Shown here: positions 42,241 to 54,171 of the stretch, in pieces
Layout of the letters: every line of letters begins with the position of its first letter
Position numbering within the stretch: the stretch's first letter is position 1
NCBI RefSeq assembly: GCF_014639435.1
Contig: NZ_BMFZ01000002.1
Location: forward strand, 496,001 to 560,000
From: Hafnia psychrotolerans
GTDB taxonomy: Bacteria > Pseudomonadota > Gammaproteobacteria > Enterobacterales > Enterobacteriaceae
DNA length: 64,000 bases
Direction: 5' to 3'
Notes under the pieces: model-generated
What the model was told of the DNA's origin: nothing
The model's database searches: none
Seen by the model: the letters and a program-made list of their open reading frames with translations, nothing else
Position numbers and translations under genes: made by a program

Positions 42241-44289
42241 ATGGCTGCTGTCGATAAGACTGACAAACTGTCCGATAAACCACAGGACGAACTCAATAAG
42301 GTGGTTTTTTTCACCTCTGCGGGATTAATTTTGGCGTTTACGCTGATGTCTATTTTCTACACCGAATTGTCGGGGAAATGGCTCAGCCGATCGCTCAACT
42401 GGGTGTCCGCAACTTTTGGCTGGTATTACATGCTGGCTGCAACGCTGTACATCGTGTTTGTATTGTTCATTGCCTGCTCGCGCTTTGGCTCGATAAAACT
42501 CGGCCCTGAACAATCCAAACCCGAATTCAGTATGATGAGCTGGGCTGCTATGTTATTCGCCGCCGGGATTGGCATCGATCTGATGTTCTTCTCCGTCGCC
42601 GAGCCGGTGACGCAATATATGCTGCCACCAGAAGGCCAGGGCCAGACGCTGGAAGCGGCACGCCAGGCTATGACCTGGACGCTGTTTCACTACGGGTTAA
42701 CCGGCTGGGCGATGTATGCCCTGATGGGAATTGCGTTGGCCTATTTTAGCTACCGCTATAACCTGCCTCTGACCATCCGCTCGGCGCTCTATCCGATTTT
42801 TGGCAAGCGCATTTATGGCCCAATTGGCCATACTGTGGATATCGCAGCCGTGGTCGGGACTATTTTTGGCATCGCGACGACACTGGGTATCGGCGTTGTG
42901 CAGCTCAATTACGGTCTAAAAGTTCTGTTCCAGATCCCGGAAAACCTCACCGTACAGGCATCGCTGATTTTGCTCTCCGTGGTCATGGCGACGGTGTCAG
43001 TAACCTCTGGAGTGAATAAAGGCATCCGTATTCTTTCCGAGCTGAACGTACTGCTGGCGGTGGGATTGCTCATGTTCCTGCTGTTCTTCGGTAATACCGA
43101 ATTCCTGCTCAATGCGCTAGTCCTAAACATCGGCGACTATATCAACCGCTTTATGGGCATGACGCTCAACACTTTTGCCTTTGATCGCCCAACCGCATGG
43201 ATGAACAGCTGGACCTTGTTCTTCTGGGCATGGTGGGTAGCGTGGTCGCCATTCGTCGGTTTATTCCTTGCGCGTATTTCACGCGGCCGTACCATCCGTC
43301 AATTTGTACTGGGGACGCTGATCATTCCGTTTGTCTTCACCCTACTGTGGTTGTCGATTTTCGGTAATAGTGCGCTCTACCAGATTATTCATGGCAACCT
43401 TGATTTCGCCAACGAAGTCATTGCCCATCCTGAACGCGGCGTATACAGCCTGCTGGCGCAGTATCCTGGCTTCACACTGAGTGCATCGGTCGCCACTATT
43501 ACGGGTCTATTGTTTTATGTTACCTCTGCAGATTCCGGTTCGTTGGTGCTGGGTAACTTCACCTCAAAACTGGCGGATATCAATAACGATGCACCTAACT
43601 GGCTGAGGATTTTCTGGTCGATAACCATCGGGGTTCTTACCCTTGGGATGTTGATGACAGACGGGATCTCAGCACTGCAAAACGCCACGGTGATCATGGG
43701 GCTACCCTTCAGTTTTGTGATTTTCTTCATTATGGCAGGGTTGTATAAGTCACTTCGGCTGGAAGACTATCGCCGTGCCAGTACGCAACAGTCGCTGGCT
43801 CCGATGCCGACAGCGGGCGGTGACGCGGTACTGAACTGGAAACAGCGTCTGTCGCGGGTGATGAATTATCCTGGCACCACGCACACCGAGCACATGATGG
43901 ATTTGGTGTGTCGTCCAGCAATGCTCGATGTAGCGCAGGAGCTGAAACTGCGCGGTGCCAAAGTAGAGTTCAACGAGCATGAGGCGCTGGAAGACGAGAA
44001 GCTCAATCACCTCGAACTGATTGTGGCTCTGGGCGAAGAGCAGAACTTTGTGTATCAGATCTGGCCGGTGCGTTACGCCGTGCCGGGCTTTACCTACCGT
44101 GCCCGCTCTGGAAAATCACACTATTACCGTCTGGAAACCTTCCTGCTGGAAGGCACACAGAGTAATGATTTGATGGACTTTACTAAGCATCAGGTGATCA
44201 ATGACATTCTCGATCAGTACGAACGCCATCTGAACTTTCTGCACATCAATCGCGAAGCACCAGGCAATACGCTAACTTTTCCTGAATAA
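42241..44289 (+). CDS. betT: Choline BCCT transporter BetT
   Basis: High-affinity choline:proton symporter of the BCCT family in the inner membrane. 682 residues (E. coli 677), twelve predicted helices. The BCCT aromatic signature is WTLFFWAWWVAWSPFVGLFLARISRGRTIRQFVLG, with GIDLMFFSVAEPVTQY before it. A ~170-residue cytosolic C-terminus (from ~515) fits the osmosensory tail of E. coli BetT. Divergent from betI. Confidence 0.97.
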   Translation: MAAVDKTDKLSDKPQDELNKVVFFTSAGLILAFTLMSIFYTELSGKWLSRSLNWVSATFGWYYMLAATLYIVFVLFIACSRFGSIKLGPEQSKPEFSMMSWAAMLFAAGIGIDLMFFSVAEPVTQYMLPPEGQGQTLEAARQAMTWTLFHYGLTGWAMYALMGIALAYFSYRYNLPLTIRSALYPIFGKRIYGPIGHTVDIAAVVGTIFGIATTLGIGVVQLNYGLKVLFQIPENLTVQASLILLSVVMATVSVTSGVNKGIRILSELNVLLAVGLLMFLLFFGNTEFLLNALVLNIGDYINRFMGMTLNTFAFDRPTAWMNSWTLFFWAWWVAWSPFVGLFLARISRGRTIRQFVLGTLIIPFVFTLLWLSIFGNSALYQIIHGNLDFANEVIAHPERGVYSLLAQYPGFTLSASVATITGLLFYVTSADSGSLVLGNFTSKLADINNDAPNWLRIFWSITIGVLTLGMLMTDGISALQNATVIMGLPFSFVIFFIMAGLYKSLRLEDYRRASTQQSLAPMPTAGGDAVLNWKQRLSRVMNYPGTTHTEHMMDLVCRPAMLDVAQELKLRGAKVEFNEHEALEDEKLNHLELIVALGEEQNFVYQIWPVRYAVPGFTYRARSGKSHYYRLETFLLEGTQSNDLMDFTKHQVINDILDQYERHLNFLHINREAPGNTLTFPE

Positions 44290-44335
44290 GATGTGAAAGG
44301 GATAAAAATCCGCGCAAGTGGGTTTCAGATCACTG

Positions 44336-44367
44336 ACAACGTCCTGGCCTCATGGTCAGGGCGTTGT
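44336..44367. terminator. Hairpin between convergent betT and EEP gene
   Basis: ACAACG, CCTG and CC segments pair with GG, CAGG and CGTTGT across loop TCAT, with single mismatches. There is little T-run, so termination is moderate in confidence. Confidence 0.5.
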
Positions 44368-44399
44368 TCTCATCGGGTTGTTCATTTTCTATAAGAACA

Positions 44400-45497
44400 T
44401 TATGCACTCACCACTTCAGCACGGTGCACATCAGTACTTTTCACTCCGGCGCTTTCCAGCTTTTCCTCAGCTTCCTGCACATCCTCATGGCCGATGTCCA
44501 AACTCTCCTGACTGCTGCCCTGCTGCGGTGTCAGTGCCAGTTCAACCATAATCGGGAAGTGATCAGAACCCATCGGCGGCAAACGTTGCATATCAATCAG
44601 GGTGAACTCTTTACTGTGGAAAACGTGATCCAGCGGCCAGCGCAAGAACGATAAACTGGCGTGGAATGTATTGAACATGCCGCGTCCGCGACGCGGATCC
44701 AGCAGACCGCTGACTTTCATAAACAGCCGCGTAGTGCGTGACCATGCGACGTCGTTCAGGTCACCGGTGACGATGGTCGGATAGCTGGCGCGTGCGGCAG
44801 TATGACCCACAGCCACCAGTTCGCCATCGCGATTGGTGGACTCGTCATCTTCTGTAGGACTTGGCGGCATCGGGTGCAGGCAGTGCAGAATAACCTGATC
44901 GCCGGACTCCAGCTCAACGCGAAAGTGCATCGATGGGATGCCATCGGCCACCAGATACTGAATTTTGCCGTCAAAGATCGGCAAGCGGGAGTAAACGTGC
45001 ATGCCATATAAATTGTCGAGCGGGCATCTCAGGCTGTGCGGGTAGTCCGCATCCAGCGGTGCCATTTGATCTTCCCACCACTGGTCCGTTTCCAGCAGCA
45101 CCAGAATATCCGGGCAGTTTTCTTTCACAATGTTCAGCAAGTCGGCGGATTGACGGTTGGTCATCAGCACGTTGCAGTTAATGATTTTCAACCTCGGGTG
45201 TCCATTCGGCACCGTCTTTTTGACTTGCACCGGATAAAGCGGTGTATAAGGCAAAATCCACCAGGCCTGATAAATCATGCAGGCCAGCGACAGCAGCACG
45301 ATAAGCGTTGCCAGCGGCCCCCCTAATGGCAAAATCCACAGCTCGGTCAGCACAAAAAGCAGCGATAGGGTGGCCATTTGCAGACGGGGAAAATCCCATA
45401 CTCTTACCCACCAACACTGATTTTTTGATAAAGGCAGTAAGGTCAGCAACGCCATAATGACGGTTAATATGCTGACAACAATTCGAAGTATCTGCAT
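44400..45497 (-). CDS. Membrane-anchored endonuclease/exonuclease/phosphatase (EEP) family protein
   Basis: 365 residues from ATG 45497; a GTG at 45512 adds five and overlaps scrR. Residues ~1-85 form two or three membrane helices. The EEP domain follows with LKIINCNVLM, DILVLLETDQWWE, HCLHPMPPSP, VTGDLNDVAWS and the final MGSDHFPIMVEL, which holds the catalytic Asp-His pair. It is of the YafD type in layout. The last ~30 residues are acidic. It follows scrR by four bases and may share its transcript. Substrate unknown. Confidence 0.82.
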   Translation of the reverse strand: MQILRIVVSILTVIMALLTLLPLSKNQCWWVRVWDFPRLQMATLSLLFVLTELWILPLGGPLATLIVLLSLACMIYQAWWILPYTPLYPVQVKKTVPNGHPRLKIINCNVLMTNRQSADLLNIVKENCPDILVLLETDQWWEDQMAPLDADYPHSLRCPLDNLYGMHVYSRLPIFDGKIQYLVADGIPSMHFRVELESGDQVILHCLHPMPPSPTEDDESTNRDGELVAVGHTAARASYPTIVTGDLNDVAWSRTTRLFMKVSGLLDPRRGRGMFNTFHASLSFLRWPLDHVFHSKEFTLIDMQRLPPMGSDHFPIMVELALTPQQGSSQESLDIGHEDVQEAEEKLESAGVKSTDVHRAEVVSA

Positions 45498-45501
45498 GGA
45501 A

Positions 45502-46527
45502 TTAAAGCTCACTCAAGGTATCAGCATGGCGCCAATGCAATTGTGGCGAAAGATAACATTGATTTTGTGCGGGCGGCTGCTCGTTAATCAGGCCGATGAC
45601 AATGTCAAAACAGTGGATCGCCAACTCGCGACAGTCCTGCGCCACAGTATCAATTTTTACCGAGAGGGAGTCATATAAATAATGATCATCGAAACTGCAT
45701 AGATGGATATCACTTTCCAGCAACTTATGCTGACTCATATAGCGCAGCACCCCTTCCATCAATCCGCAGGAGGCTACGTAGAGCGCTTTCGGCGGCCGCC
45801 CGAGACGGGCGCAGAGATTGGCAAACATTTCATAACCAGAGCTTGGATGGTAATTGCCGTAAAGCACCCATTCAGGTTTTAGGCTCACCCCGGCGCGTTC
45901 CAGCCCAAGCTGATAGCCAGCCAGACGATCGCGGGTCGGGGAAATGCGCGGCTGCCCGCCCAGAAAATAGAATTCCTCCTGCTGATACCTGGCCACTTTC
46001 TCCACCAACACAGCCGATGACTCAATGGCTTCACAGACCACCAGCGGCAGTTCGGTGTCAGTCATATGGCGGTCAAACAGCACCACCGGCAATTGCTGGC
46101 TGATTTTCTGATATTCCGCATCGTTGAGCATACTAGAGGCCACAATCAGGCCATCGACCTGACGCTGAATGAGGTTATTGACCACCATCATTTCCTGACT
46201 GGTATTTTCATCGGTGCAGGCGATCAGCAACTGCATCCCGTTTTCACGACACAAGTTTTCGAGCTCGTTAGAGCAGGCCGCAAAGCCGTAGTTGGTCATC
46301 TCAGGCACTACGAGTCCCAACGTATAACTGCGCGTTACGTTAAGGGAGCGGGCGTGAATGCTGGGTTGATAATGTTGATCAGCCGCGACCGCAAGAACGC
46401 GGTCGCGGGTGGCATCAGAGATACGGAACTTTTTACTGTGTCCGTTAAGCACCTGGCTGGCAGTCGATTTCGACACGCCAGCCAGTTCGGCTATGCCGCT
46501 GATAGTGATGCGTTTGGTCTTTTTCAC
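45502..46527 (-). CDS. scrR: LacI-family sucrose operon repressor
   Basis: 341 residues (Klebsiella ScrR 334). The HTH is [78 protein letters not shown] and [31 protein letters not shown] are close to ScrR. It represses scrYAB and scrK; fructose or fructose-1-phosphate induces in known systems. It is last in scrYABR. Confidence 0.94.
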   Translation of the reverse strand: MKKTKRITISGIAELAGVSKSTASQVLNGHSKKFRISDATRDRVLAVAADQHYQPSIHARSLNVTRSYTLGLVVPEMTNYGFAACSNELENLCRENGMQLLIACTDENTSQEMMVVNNLIQRQVDGLIVASSMLNDAEYQKISQQLPVVLFDRHMTDTELPLVVCEAIESSAVLVEKVARYQQEEFYFLGGQPRISPTRDRLAGYQLGLERAGVSLKPEWVLYGNYHPSSGYEMFANLCARLGRPPKALYVASCGLMEGVLRYMSQHKLLESDIHLCSFDDHYLYDSLSVKIDTVAQDCRELAIHCFDIVIGLINEQPPAQNQCYLSPQLHWRHADTLSEL

Positions 46528-46557
46528 TGCGCCATATTCTGTTGTCCGGAAAGACTT

Positions 46558-47967
46558 TTATTCTATCACGCAATCGGCTAACGGCCAGTGGTGCAGCGTA
46601 ATCGGCTGCTTTCCGCTGAAGGTTAATTGTGTTGGTAAATCAGGGAAATAACGCGAGGACATCACCGCTTCACCGTCGTTAATGAAAATTTCCACGCTGG
46701 AGCGGTCACACAACAGCGTCAGATGGCGTAACGCACCGCGCCAGACGCGTTGCTCCTGTTCCCCACTGCGACGGTTTTTACGCGTCAGTCTCAGCCATTC
46801 GCCGTCCCATGCAAGCGTCATGTTTCCGCCCAGATCAGCGCTGAATGGCTGTTCAGTCCCAATGGCGACTTCTGCATGCGTGATATCCCACACCGGCGCG
46901 TCCTGCGCGATGCCCTGCCACGCCTGTTCTTCACCACGCAGGCGCTGAAGTTCGTGCGCTGGGCGCTGAATAATTTTGCGGTTTTCCAGCGTCAACTCAC
47001 GCGGGCAGGTCATGGTGTGCAGCCAGCCGTGTTCAATGGTCGGCTGATAAAACTCATCGCCGTCCGGAATCCCCATCCAGCCTATCAGCAGGCGGCGGCC
47101 GTCGTCACTCAGCGTAGTTTGCGGCGCATAAAACTCGAATCCCAGATCCAGTTCATGGAAATCACCGTGTGGAAAATGCCCTGCATCATATTCAAGCTGG
47201 CCGACGAAATAACCGGACTGGAACGTATTCTGGTAACGGTCAGATTCCGCAGGCAAACCCTGAGGACAACAGATCAGCACATCACTGTCAGAGAGTCGAA
47301 ACAAGTCCGGGCATTCCCACATGTAGCCAAATTGGCCCAATCCGTTCAGGCCGGAACCTGCAATTTCACCGAGCGACACCCACGATAATAAATCCGCGGA
47401 ATGCAGCAAGAGTACTTTGCCTTGCAAGTTGAGATCCTGCGCGCCAAGCACCATGTACCAATGGCCGTTGTGCTGCCAGACTTTCGGGTCGCGTACATGG
47501 CCAGTGTAACCAACGGGCAGATCCAGCACCGGTCCGGTTTTATCGAATTCACCGCGCTCGTTTTCACGCGCCAGACACTGAAACGCCGTGCGGCTGCCGT
47601 CGGGGTATTTCACGTTGCCGGTGTAAATCAGCGTCAGTTGGCCGTTGTCCACGACGGCCGAACCGGAATAGCAGCCATGCGACTCGTACTCTTCTGCCGG
47701 TGCCAGCCCCAGCGGTTCATGCCGCCAGTGCAGCAGATCCACCGAACTCCAGTGCCCCCAGAATTTTGCCCCGTGCGCGCAGCCAAGGGGATTCCATTGA
47801 TAGAACAGATGATAACGGCCGTTATGCTGAACAAATCCGTTCGGGTCATTGAGTAAACCCACCGGTGGCGCAAGATGCCAGGCAGGACGATACGGGTCGG
47901 CGGCGGCGTTCACCTGCCCCGCCACCACGCTACGCAGCGCCTGTTTCAGCAGACTGACTTCCGACAT
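46558..47967 (-). CDS. scrB: Sucrose-6-phosphate hydrolase
   Basis: Glycoside hydrolase family 32 enzyme that splits sucrose-6-phosphate to glucose-6-phosphate and fructose; cytosolic. 469 residues. The GH32 nucleophile motif is LLNDPNGF, the transition-state Asp is in RDPKVW, and the acid/base Glu is in WECPDLF. The start overlaps the scrA stop by one base (TAATG). Confidence 0.96.
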   Translation of the reverse strand: MSEVSLLKQALRSVVAGQVNAAADPYRPAWHLAPPVGLLNDPNGFVQHNGRYHLFYQWNPLGCAHGAKFWGHWSSVDLLHWRHEPLGLAPAEEYESHGCYSGSAVVDNGQLTLIYTGNVKYPDGSRTAFQCLARENERGEFDKTGPVLDLPVGYTGHVRDPKVWQHNGHWYMVLGAQDLNLQGKVLLLHSADLLSWVSLGEIAGSGLNGLGQFGYMWECPDLFRLSDSDVLICCPQGLPAESDRYQNTFQSGYFVGQLEYDAGHFPHGDFHELDLGFEFYAPQTTLSDDGRRLLIGWMGIPDGDEFYQPTIEHGWLHTMTCPRELTLENRKIIQRPAHELQRLRGEEQAWQGIAQDAPVWDITHAEVAIGTEQPFSADLGGNMTLAWDGEWLRLTRKNRRSGEQEQRVWRGALRHLTLLCDRSSVEIFINDGEAVMSSRYFPDLPTQLTFSGKQPITLHHWPLADCVIE

Positions 47968-49337
47968 TATTCACTCTCCGTTTTGTATTTCAGCAGCAAG
48001 GAAAGCAGGAATGCACTGCCGAAGGCAATCACCATGCCGATCAAATAGCTGAGCATTGAACTGGCCTGCACAATCGCCAGTCCCGGAATACCGGTCAGGC
48101 CGACAGCAGTCATATTAACATGCATCGCCACCACCCACGCGCCGCCAAGCGCACCACCGGCTAAGGCGGCAATGAACGGTTTCATAAAGCGTAGGTTGAT
48201 ACCGAATATCGCCGCTTCGGTAATGCCTAACATCGCGGAGAAGGCAGAAGGCACGGCGATCGCTTTGATTTTGGCATCGCGAGTTTTGAAATACACCGCC
48301 AGACAGGCACCGCCCTGCGCCACGTTAGCCATCGACCAGATCGGCAGCAGAAAATTCACGCCGATGTTCGGGTTGCCCAACAGCCCGGCTTCAATCGCAT
48401 GGAAACTGTGGTGAATACCGGTGATGACGATGACCGAGTACAACCCGCCGAAGATCAGCCCGGCGACCCAGCCTGCATGCGTGATCAAGGTGCTAAGAAT
48501 AAAGGAGATGCCATCACCTAACGCGCGACCGGCTGGACCAATGATCAGGAAAGCGATAAAGCCGGAGATAATCACAGTCAGGAACGGCGTCAGAATCAGA
48601 TCCAGCGCATCGGGGATCACTTTACGTAAACGTTTTTCGAGGAAGCTCATAAACCAGACTGCCAGCAGCACCGGGAATACCGTGCCCTGATAGCCGATCA
48701 TCGCAATTTCCAGACCAAAGAAATTCATGGTGTGGAAACCGCTGGCAACACCCCAGGCATTGGTGAGCGCGGGGTGAGTCAGAATGCCGCCTAAGGTCGC
48801 GCCGAGGAACGGGTTACCGCCGAATTCGCGCGCGGCGGTGAAACCGATCAGGATCGGCAGAATGATAAACGCCGCCGAACTGAACATGTCGAGCATGATG
48901 AAAATCGCGCTCTCAGGGTTTGCCCAGCCGTAAGTTTTTACCATACCGAGCAGGCCCATTAGCAGGCCGGATGCCACGATAGCCGGAATGATCGGCACGA
49001 AGATATTCGACAGCACGCGCGCGATGCGCTGGAATGGATTGAGTTTTTGCGCCGCTATATTTGCTGCTTCGGATTTGCTCGATTCGCCGATCCCCGCCAC
49101 TTTGATAAACTCAGCATGGACTTTGTTCACCAACCCGGTGCCAAAAATGATCTGAATCTGCCCGGCGTTGCTGAAGCAACCCTTCACGCCTTCGACTTTT
49201 TCGATGGCACTTTTGTTAACCAGACTGTCATCCACCAGCACCAGACGCAGACGTGTTGCGCAGTGCGCCGCGCTGGCAATATTGTCTTTGCCGCCCAGTA
49301 AAGGGAGCAGTTCTGTCGCGATTGCATTGATATTCAT
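47967..49337 (-). CDS. scrA: Sucrose-specific PTS enzyme IIBC
   Basis: Phosphorylates sucrose during uptake. 456 residues, the same as Klebsiella ScrA. The IIB domain (residues ~1-90) has the phosphocysteine in SAAHCATRLRLVL. The IIC domain (from ~105) has about ten helices, with GITEAAIFGINLRFMKPF. It lacks a IIA domain, as usual, so it relies on glucose IIA. ATG 49337 has AAGGAAG before it; an 18-residue upstream extension is in frame but unlikely. Confidence 0.96.
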   Translation of the reverse strand: MNINAIATELLPLLGGKDNIASAAHCATRLRLVLVDDSLVNKSAIEKVEGVKGCFSNAGQIQIIFGTGLVNKVHAEFIKVAGIGESSKSEAANIAAQKLNPFQRIARVLSNIFVPIIPAIVASGLLMGLLGMVKTYGWANPESAIFIMLDMFSSAAFIILPILIGFTAAREFGGNPFLGATLGGILTHPALTNAWGVASGFHTMNFFGLEIAMIGYQGTVFPVLLAVWFMSFLEKRLRKVIPDALDLILTPFLTVIISGFIAFLIIGPAGRALGDGISFILSTLITHAGWVAGLIFGGLYSVIVITGIHHSFHAIEAGLLGNPNIGVNFLLPIWSMANVAQGGACLAVYFKTRDAKIKAIAVPSAFSAMLGITEAAIFGINLRFMKPFIAALAGGALGGAWVVAMHVNMTAVGLTGIPGLAIVQASSMLSYLIGMVIAFGSAFLLSLLLKYKTESE

Positions 49338-49411
49338 AATCTTCCTTCTCTTACCCTGAACGACAGCGCCTGAGTAACTCAGGCGCGTCATGGTGATTCA
49401 AACCCTGCTTA

Positions 49412-51019
<1,608 letters not shown>

Positions 51020-51046
51020 TTATTATGGAAAAACTATCTAGCTAAA

Positions 51047-51063
51047 TTGCTAAACTGGTTTTC
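51047..51063. promoter_or_regulatory. ScrR operator candidate, scrY-proximal
   Basis: TTGCTAAACTGGTTTTC, a LacI-type palindrome (GCTAAAC / GGTTTTCC), 52 bases before the scrY start. It shares GCTAAACYGGTT with the second site at 51177-51196. Confidence 0.72.
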
Positions 51064-51176
51064 CTGCACACAATAATCACTTATGAGTTATTCAGGCAAC
51101 GAAGTTCGCTAGTCTTATGCTGTAAATGTGATCTTGCTGGCAAATCCATAGCAGATCCTAATAATTCATTTGTGCT

Positions 51177-51196
51177 TGATTAGCTAAACCGGTTCT
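51177..51196. promoter_or_regulatory. ScrR operator candidate, scrK-proximal
   Basis: GATTAGCTAAACCGGTTCTT carries the same GCTAAACYGGTT core, 51 bases before the scrK start. The two operators are about 130 bp apart (roughly twelve DNA turns), which would allow looping over both promoters. Confidence 0.72.
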
Positions 51197-51246
51197 TCTA
51201 TTTTATTTAGTCGCGTTTATCAGGAATTCACCAAAGAGAATGGAAT

Positions 51247-52191
51247 ATGAAGAATCGGGTTTGGGTGTTAGGCGATGCCGTTGTAGATTTGATCCCGGAA
51301 GCAGGTGATCGCTTATTGAAGTGTCCGGGCGGCGCGCCGGCTAACGTGGCGGTAGGGATCAGCCGTCTTGGGGGGAATAGTGCATTTATTGGCCGGGTCG
51401 GCGATGACCCTTTCGGCCATTTCCTAAGCCAAACCCTGCGGGATGAAGCGGTAAATATCGACTTTATGCATCTGGACTCGTATCACCGGACTTCCACGGT
51501 CGTGGTAGAAAATGACGCTCAAGGCGAACGAACGTTCACATTTATGGTGCGTCCAAGCGCTGATCTTTTCCTGCAACCGACTGATATTCCCTCTTTCGAA
51601 AAGGGACAGTTTTTACACCTTTGTTCCATTTCGCTGTCCGCCGAACCTTCGCGAGCGTCGGCCTTCCTGGCGATGGCTCAGATGAAAAAGGCCGGCGGAA
51701 AAGTCAGTTTTGACCCGAATATTCGCCACGAGCTGTGGGCAGAAGAAACCCAACTACGCGAATGTCTGCATCAGGCGCTGTTGATGGCTGACGTGGTAAA
51801 AGTCTCTGAGGAAGAACTGGAATATTTGACGGGCGAAACTCTGCAATCAGAAGGGATCATCTGTTTATGTCAGCGCTATAATCCGGAATTATTGCTGGTG
51901 ACACAGGGCAAAGATGGGGTGTTGGTCTATAAGAAAAAAGATGCCTCACTCAAACACTATGCCGCCCCGACGGTGACAGCGGTCGATACCACCGGTGCAG
52001 GCGATGCTTTTGTTGCAGGTTTACTGGCCGGTTTAGCCGAGTGTGGGGACGATGATAACCCAGCGCACTGGCAGGCCATTATACGCCAGGCCATGTGCTG
52101 TGGTGCATTGGCGACCACAGAAAAAGGCGCCATGACGGCCCTGCCGGATACCCGTGCTCTCGAGGCATTTAGCCTGCAGGCATTCAAATAA
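51247..52191 (+). CDS. scrK: Fructokinase of the sucrose regulon
   Basis: PfkB-family kinase that phosphorylates the fructose released by ScrB. 314 residues (Klebsiella 307). It contains GGAPANVAVGISRLGG and the ATP/anion-hole signature VDTTGAGDAFVAGLLAGL. It is divergent from scrYABR, whereas in the plasmid and Klebsiella operon scrK is first in the same direction. The 251-base gap holds two ScrR-type operators. Confidence 0.95.
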   Translation: MKNRVWVLGDAVVDLIPEAGDRLLKCPGGAPANVAVGISRLGGNSAFIGRVGDDPFGHFLSQTLRDEAVNIDFMHLDSYHRTSTVVVENDAQGERTFTFMVRPSADLFLQPTDIPSFEKGQFLHLCSISLSAEPSRASAFLAMAQMKKAGGKVSFDPNIRHELWAEETQLRECLHQALLMADVVKVSEEELEYLTGETLQSEGIICLCQRYNPELLLVTQGKDGVLVYKKKDASLKHYAAPTVTAVDTTGAGDAFVAGLLAGLAECGDDDNPAHWQAIIRQAMCCGALATTEKGAMTALPDTRALEAFSLQAFK

Positions 52192-52265
52192 AACAGTGCC
52201 GCCGCTTCATCGACAAACGACGAAACGGCGGCACCGGTTTCTATTTTTTACTTTACGCTGTGATG

Positions 52266-53930
52266 CTACTGGCTGTCTGGCACGTGGCACCAGTTGCGCT
52301 GCTCAACAATACCACCGTCCGGCGAGGTATAACCGATACATCCAAGAATCGAGTCAAACAGCTTCTCGTGGAACACCGGTTTTTTCTCAGCAGCCAATTT
52401 TTGCAATTGCTGGAAACCGGCACGATTCTGATCATCAGACAGGAATTTGTCTGAAGCCCACACCATGATCGGTACAGTACGTTGTTCAATGGGCGCACGG
52501 TCACGCGGCGTACCATGGAAATGCTTGCTTTTCGAGATTGACTCACCGTGATCAGACGCATAAAAAACGATGGCATTCTTATCACGCAGTTGGTTCAACA
52601 CCTGCTCGAGGAAGTAATCAGTGTATAGCAACGAGTTATCGTACGCGTTAATCATCTCCTGAGTCGAACAAGAGTCATCAATGCCCATACACTCTGGCTG
52701 ATACTTGGCAAATGAACGCGGGTAACGGTCGGAATAGAGATAATGCGATCCTTTGGTGTGCAAAATGATCAGATGTTTGCCTACCGGATGATTTTTCATC
52801 GAATCTTTCATTTCGTCGACCAGCAGCATGTCATCCACAGGTTTACCGGCATTACGCTTCTCTGAAGCAATATTCTCGCGCAGAGAGTAATCATTAACAT
52901 GGGTTTTGTTGTAGAACCAGGCTTCGCTCTGCATAGAATACAGCTCTGAACTCCAGCCATTACTCTTCATTACCGAGAACACATTGGCTTCTTTCAGTGT
53001 ACGCTGCGGCGCTTCGGACGCCCCACCTTCGCGTACAAACATACAGCGCAGCGAGAGTTTGGTCGAAGTGTCACAGGAGTAACCCTGCAATGCGGCAAGA
53101 TTTTTCTCTTGGCTCAGATAAGGCGTGTTATCACGGTCATAGCCGTACAGCCCCATGTGGTCGCGCCGTGCGCTTTCCCCAATCACAAATACCACGTAAA
53201 GATCTTTGACATCTTTGGGTGGGGTATAGGTGAAATGTTTGGCCGGATCGAACAGGTTTTTATTGTCTTCGGCTTTGCTGTAGGAGCTATAGGCGAACAA
53301 TCCCAGCGCCGAGAGCCAGTTAGATGGCGAATAAGTCCCCGCCACGACGCCGCCGTAGCTGGCCATCATGCGGTTATTCACCCGATCCTGTTTATCCTGC
53401 ACTTTGCCCATCAGTTGCAGCGGTACGTAACACGTCAAACCAGCAGCCACCAGCAAGACAACCTTCTTCAGTAGGCCTTTCGGTTTACTCTCCTTCAGCG
53501 CCGCACCAGGCATTTTACTGACCCACAGTAGCAACAGCGGCAGCAAGCTGAAGAGCACTGTCCAGCCCACGAAATGCGTGCCAATGGACTCTTTCGACAG
53601 ATCAATGGAGTCCGATGCCAACGCCGCCGCCAGAATGCCGTAGCCGATGTCGACGTTGAACAGAATCATGTAGTAACTGGCCGCAGCAGACGAGATGACG
53701 ATCAGGCTGATCAGCACACGAAAAACGGTTTTACCGGTGAAGGAAAGCAGTAATGTCAGGAAGTAGACCAACGCAAACGATGCGAGCATTTCCACCGCAA
53801 TAGACAACACATTATCGTAATGCAACTGGCCAAAGCGACGGAAGAAAATCGGAAGGTTAAGCAAAATCCCAAGATAAAGCGCAATAAACAGAGAAATTTT
53901 CTGTTGCGAAAGTAAGCGTAATTTATGCAT
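52266..53930 (-). CDS. eptB: Kdo2-lipid A phosphoethanolamine transferase EptB
   Basis: Inner-membrane sulfatase-fold enzyme that adds phosphoethanolamine to the outer Kdo of LPS. 554 residues (E. coli 563). Five N-terminal helices span residues ~10-185. The periplasmic domain has the zinc/Thr active-site stretch GESARRDHMGLYGYDRDNTPYL, CDTSTKLSLRCMFVREGG and FYASDHGESISKSKHFHGTPRDRAP. It is most like EptB rather than EptA/EptC, by KLSLRCMFVR and the GCIGYTSPDGGI end. Monocistronic. Confidence 0.93.
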   Translation of the reverse strand: MHKLRLLSQQKISLFIALYLGILLNLPIFFRRFGQLHYDNVLSIAVEMLASFALVYFLTLLLSFTGKTVFRVLISLIVISSAAASYYMILFNVDIGYGILAAALASDSIDLSKESIGTHFVGWTVLFSLLPLLLLWVSKMPGAALKESKPKGLLKKVVLLVAAGLTCYVPLQLMGKVQDKQDRVNNRMMASYGGVVAGTYSPSNWLSALGLFAYSSYSKAEDNKNLFDPAKHFTYTPPKDVKDLYVVFVIGESARRDHMGLYGYDRDNTPYLSQEKNLAALQGYSCDTSTKLSLRCMFVREGGASEAPQRTLKEANVFSVMKSNGWSSELYSMQSEAWFYNKTHVNDYSLRENIASEKRNAGKPVDDMLLVDEMKDSMKNHPVGKHLIILHTKGSHYLYSDRYPRSFAKYQPECMGIDDSCSTQEMINAYDNSLLYTDYFLEQVLNQLRDKNAIVFYASDHGESISKSKHFHGTPRDRAPIEQRTVPIMVWASDKFLSDDQNRAGFQQLQKLAAEKKPVFHEKLFDSILGCIGYTSPDGGIVEQRNWCHVPDSQ

Positions 53931-54171
53931 CGATAATGTGTGGCTCTTTTTTAAAAGTCAGTGTGCGTTGTCATGCCCGCGCGTGTCGAAATGTCAAAAC
54001 AAGAGGTCAAAAACAGAAAGTGGATGACATGTCGATGACTTAGTCTGACCGATAACCCATGCGTTTGGTTCAGCCTCAATTATTTCATTCAATGTGATAA
54101 TGTAACAATTATGTATAAGTTATTATATTTCAATGCGTTGCAAACAAAACTTTTTACAATTTATTGAGACA

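Noticed and set aside
51127-51142. CRP site in the scrK-scrY gap
   Set aside because: Only the TGTGA half is good, and no -10 falls at a standard distance on either strand.
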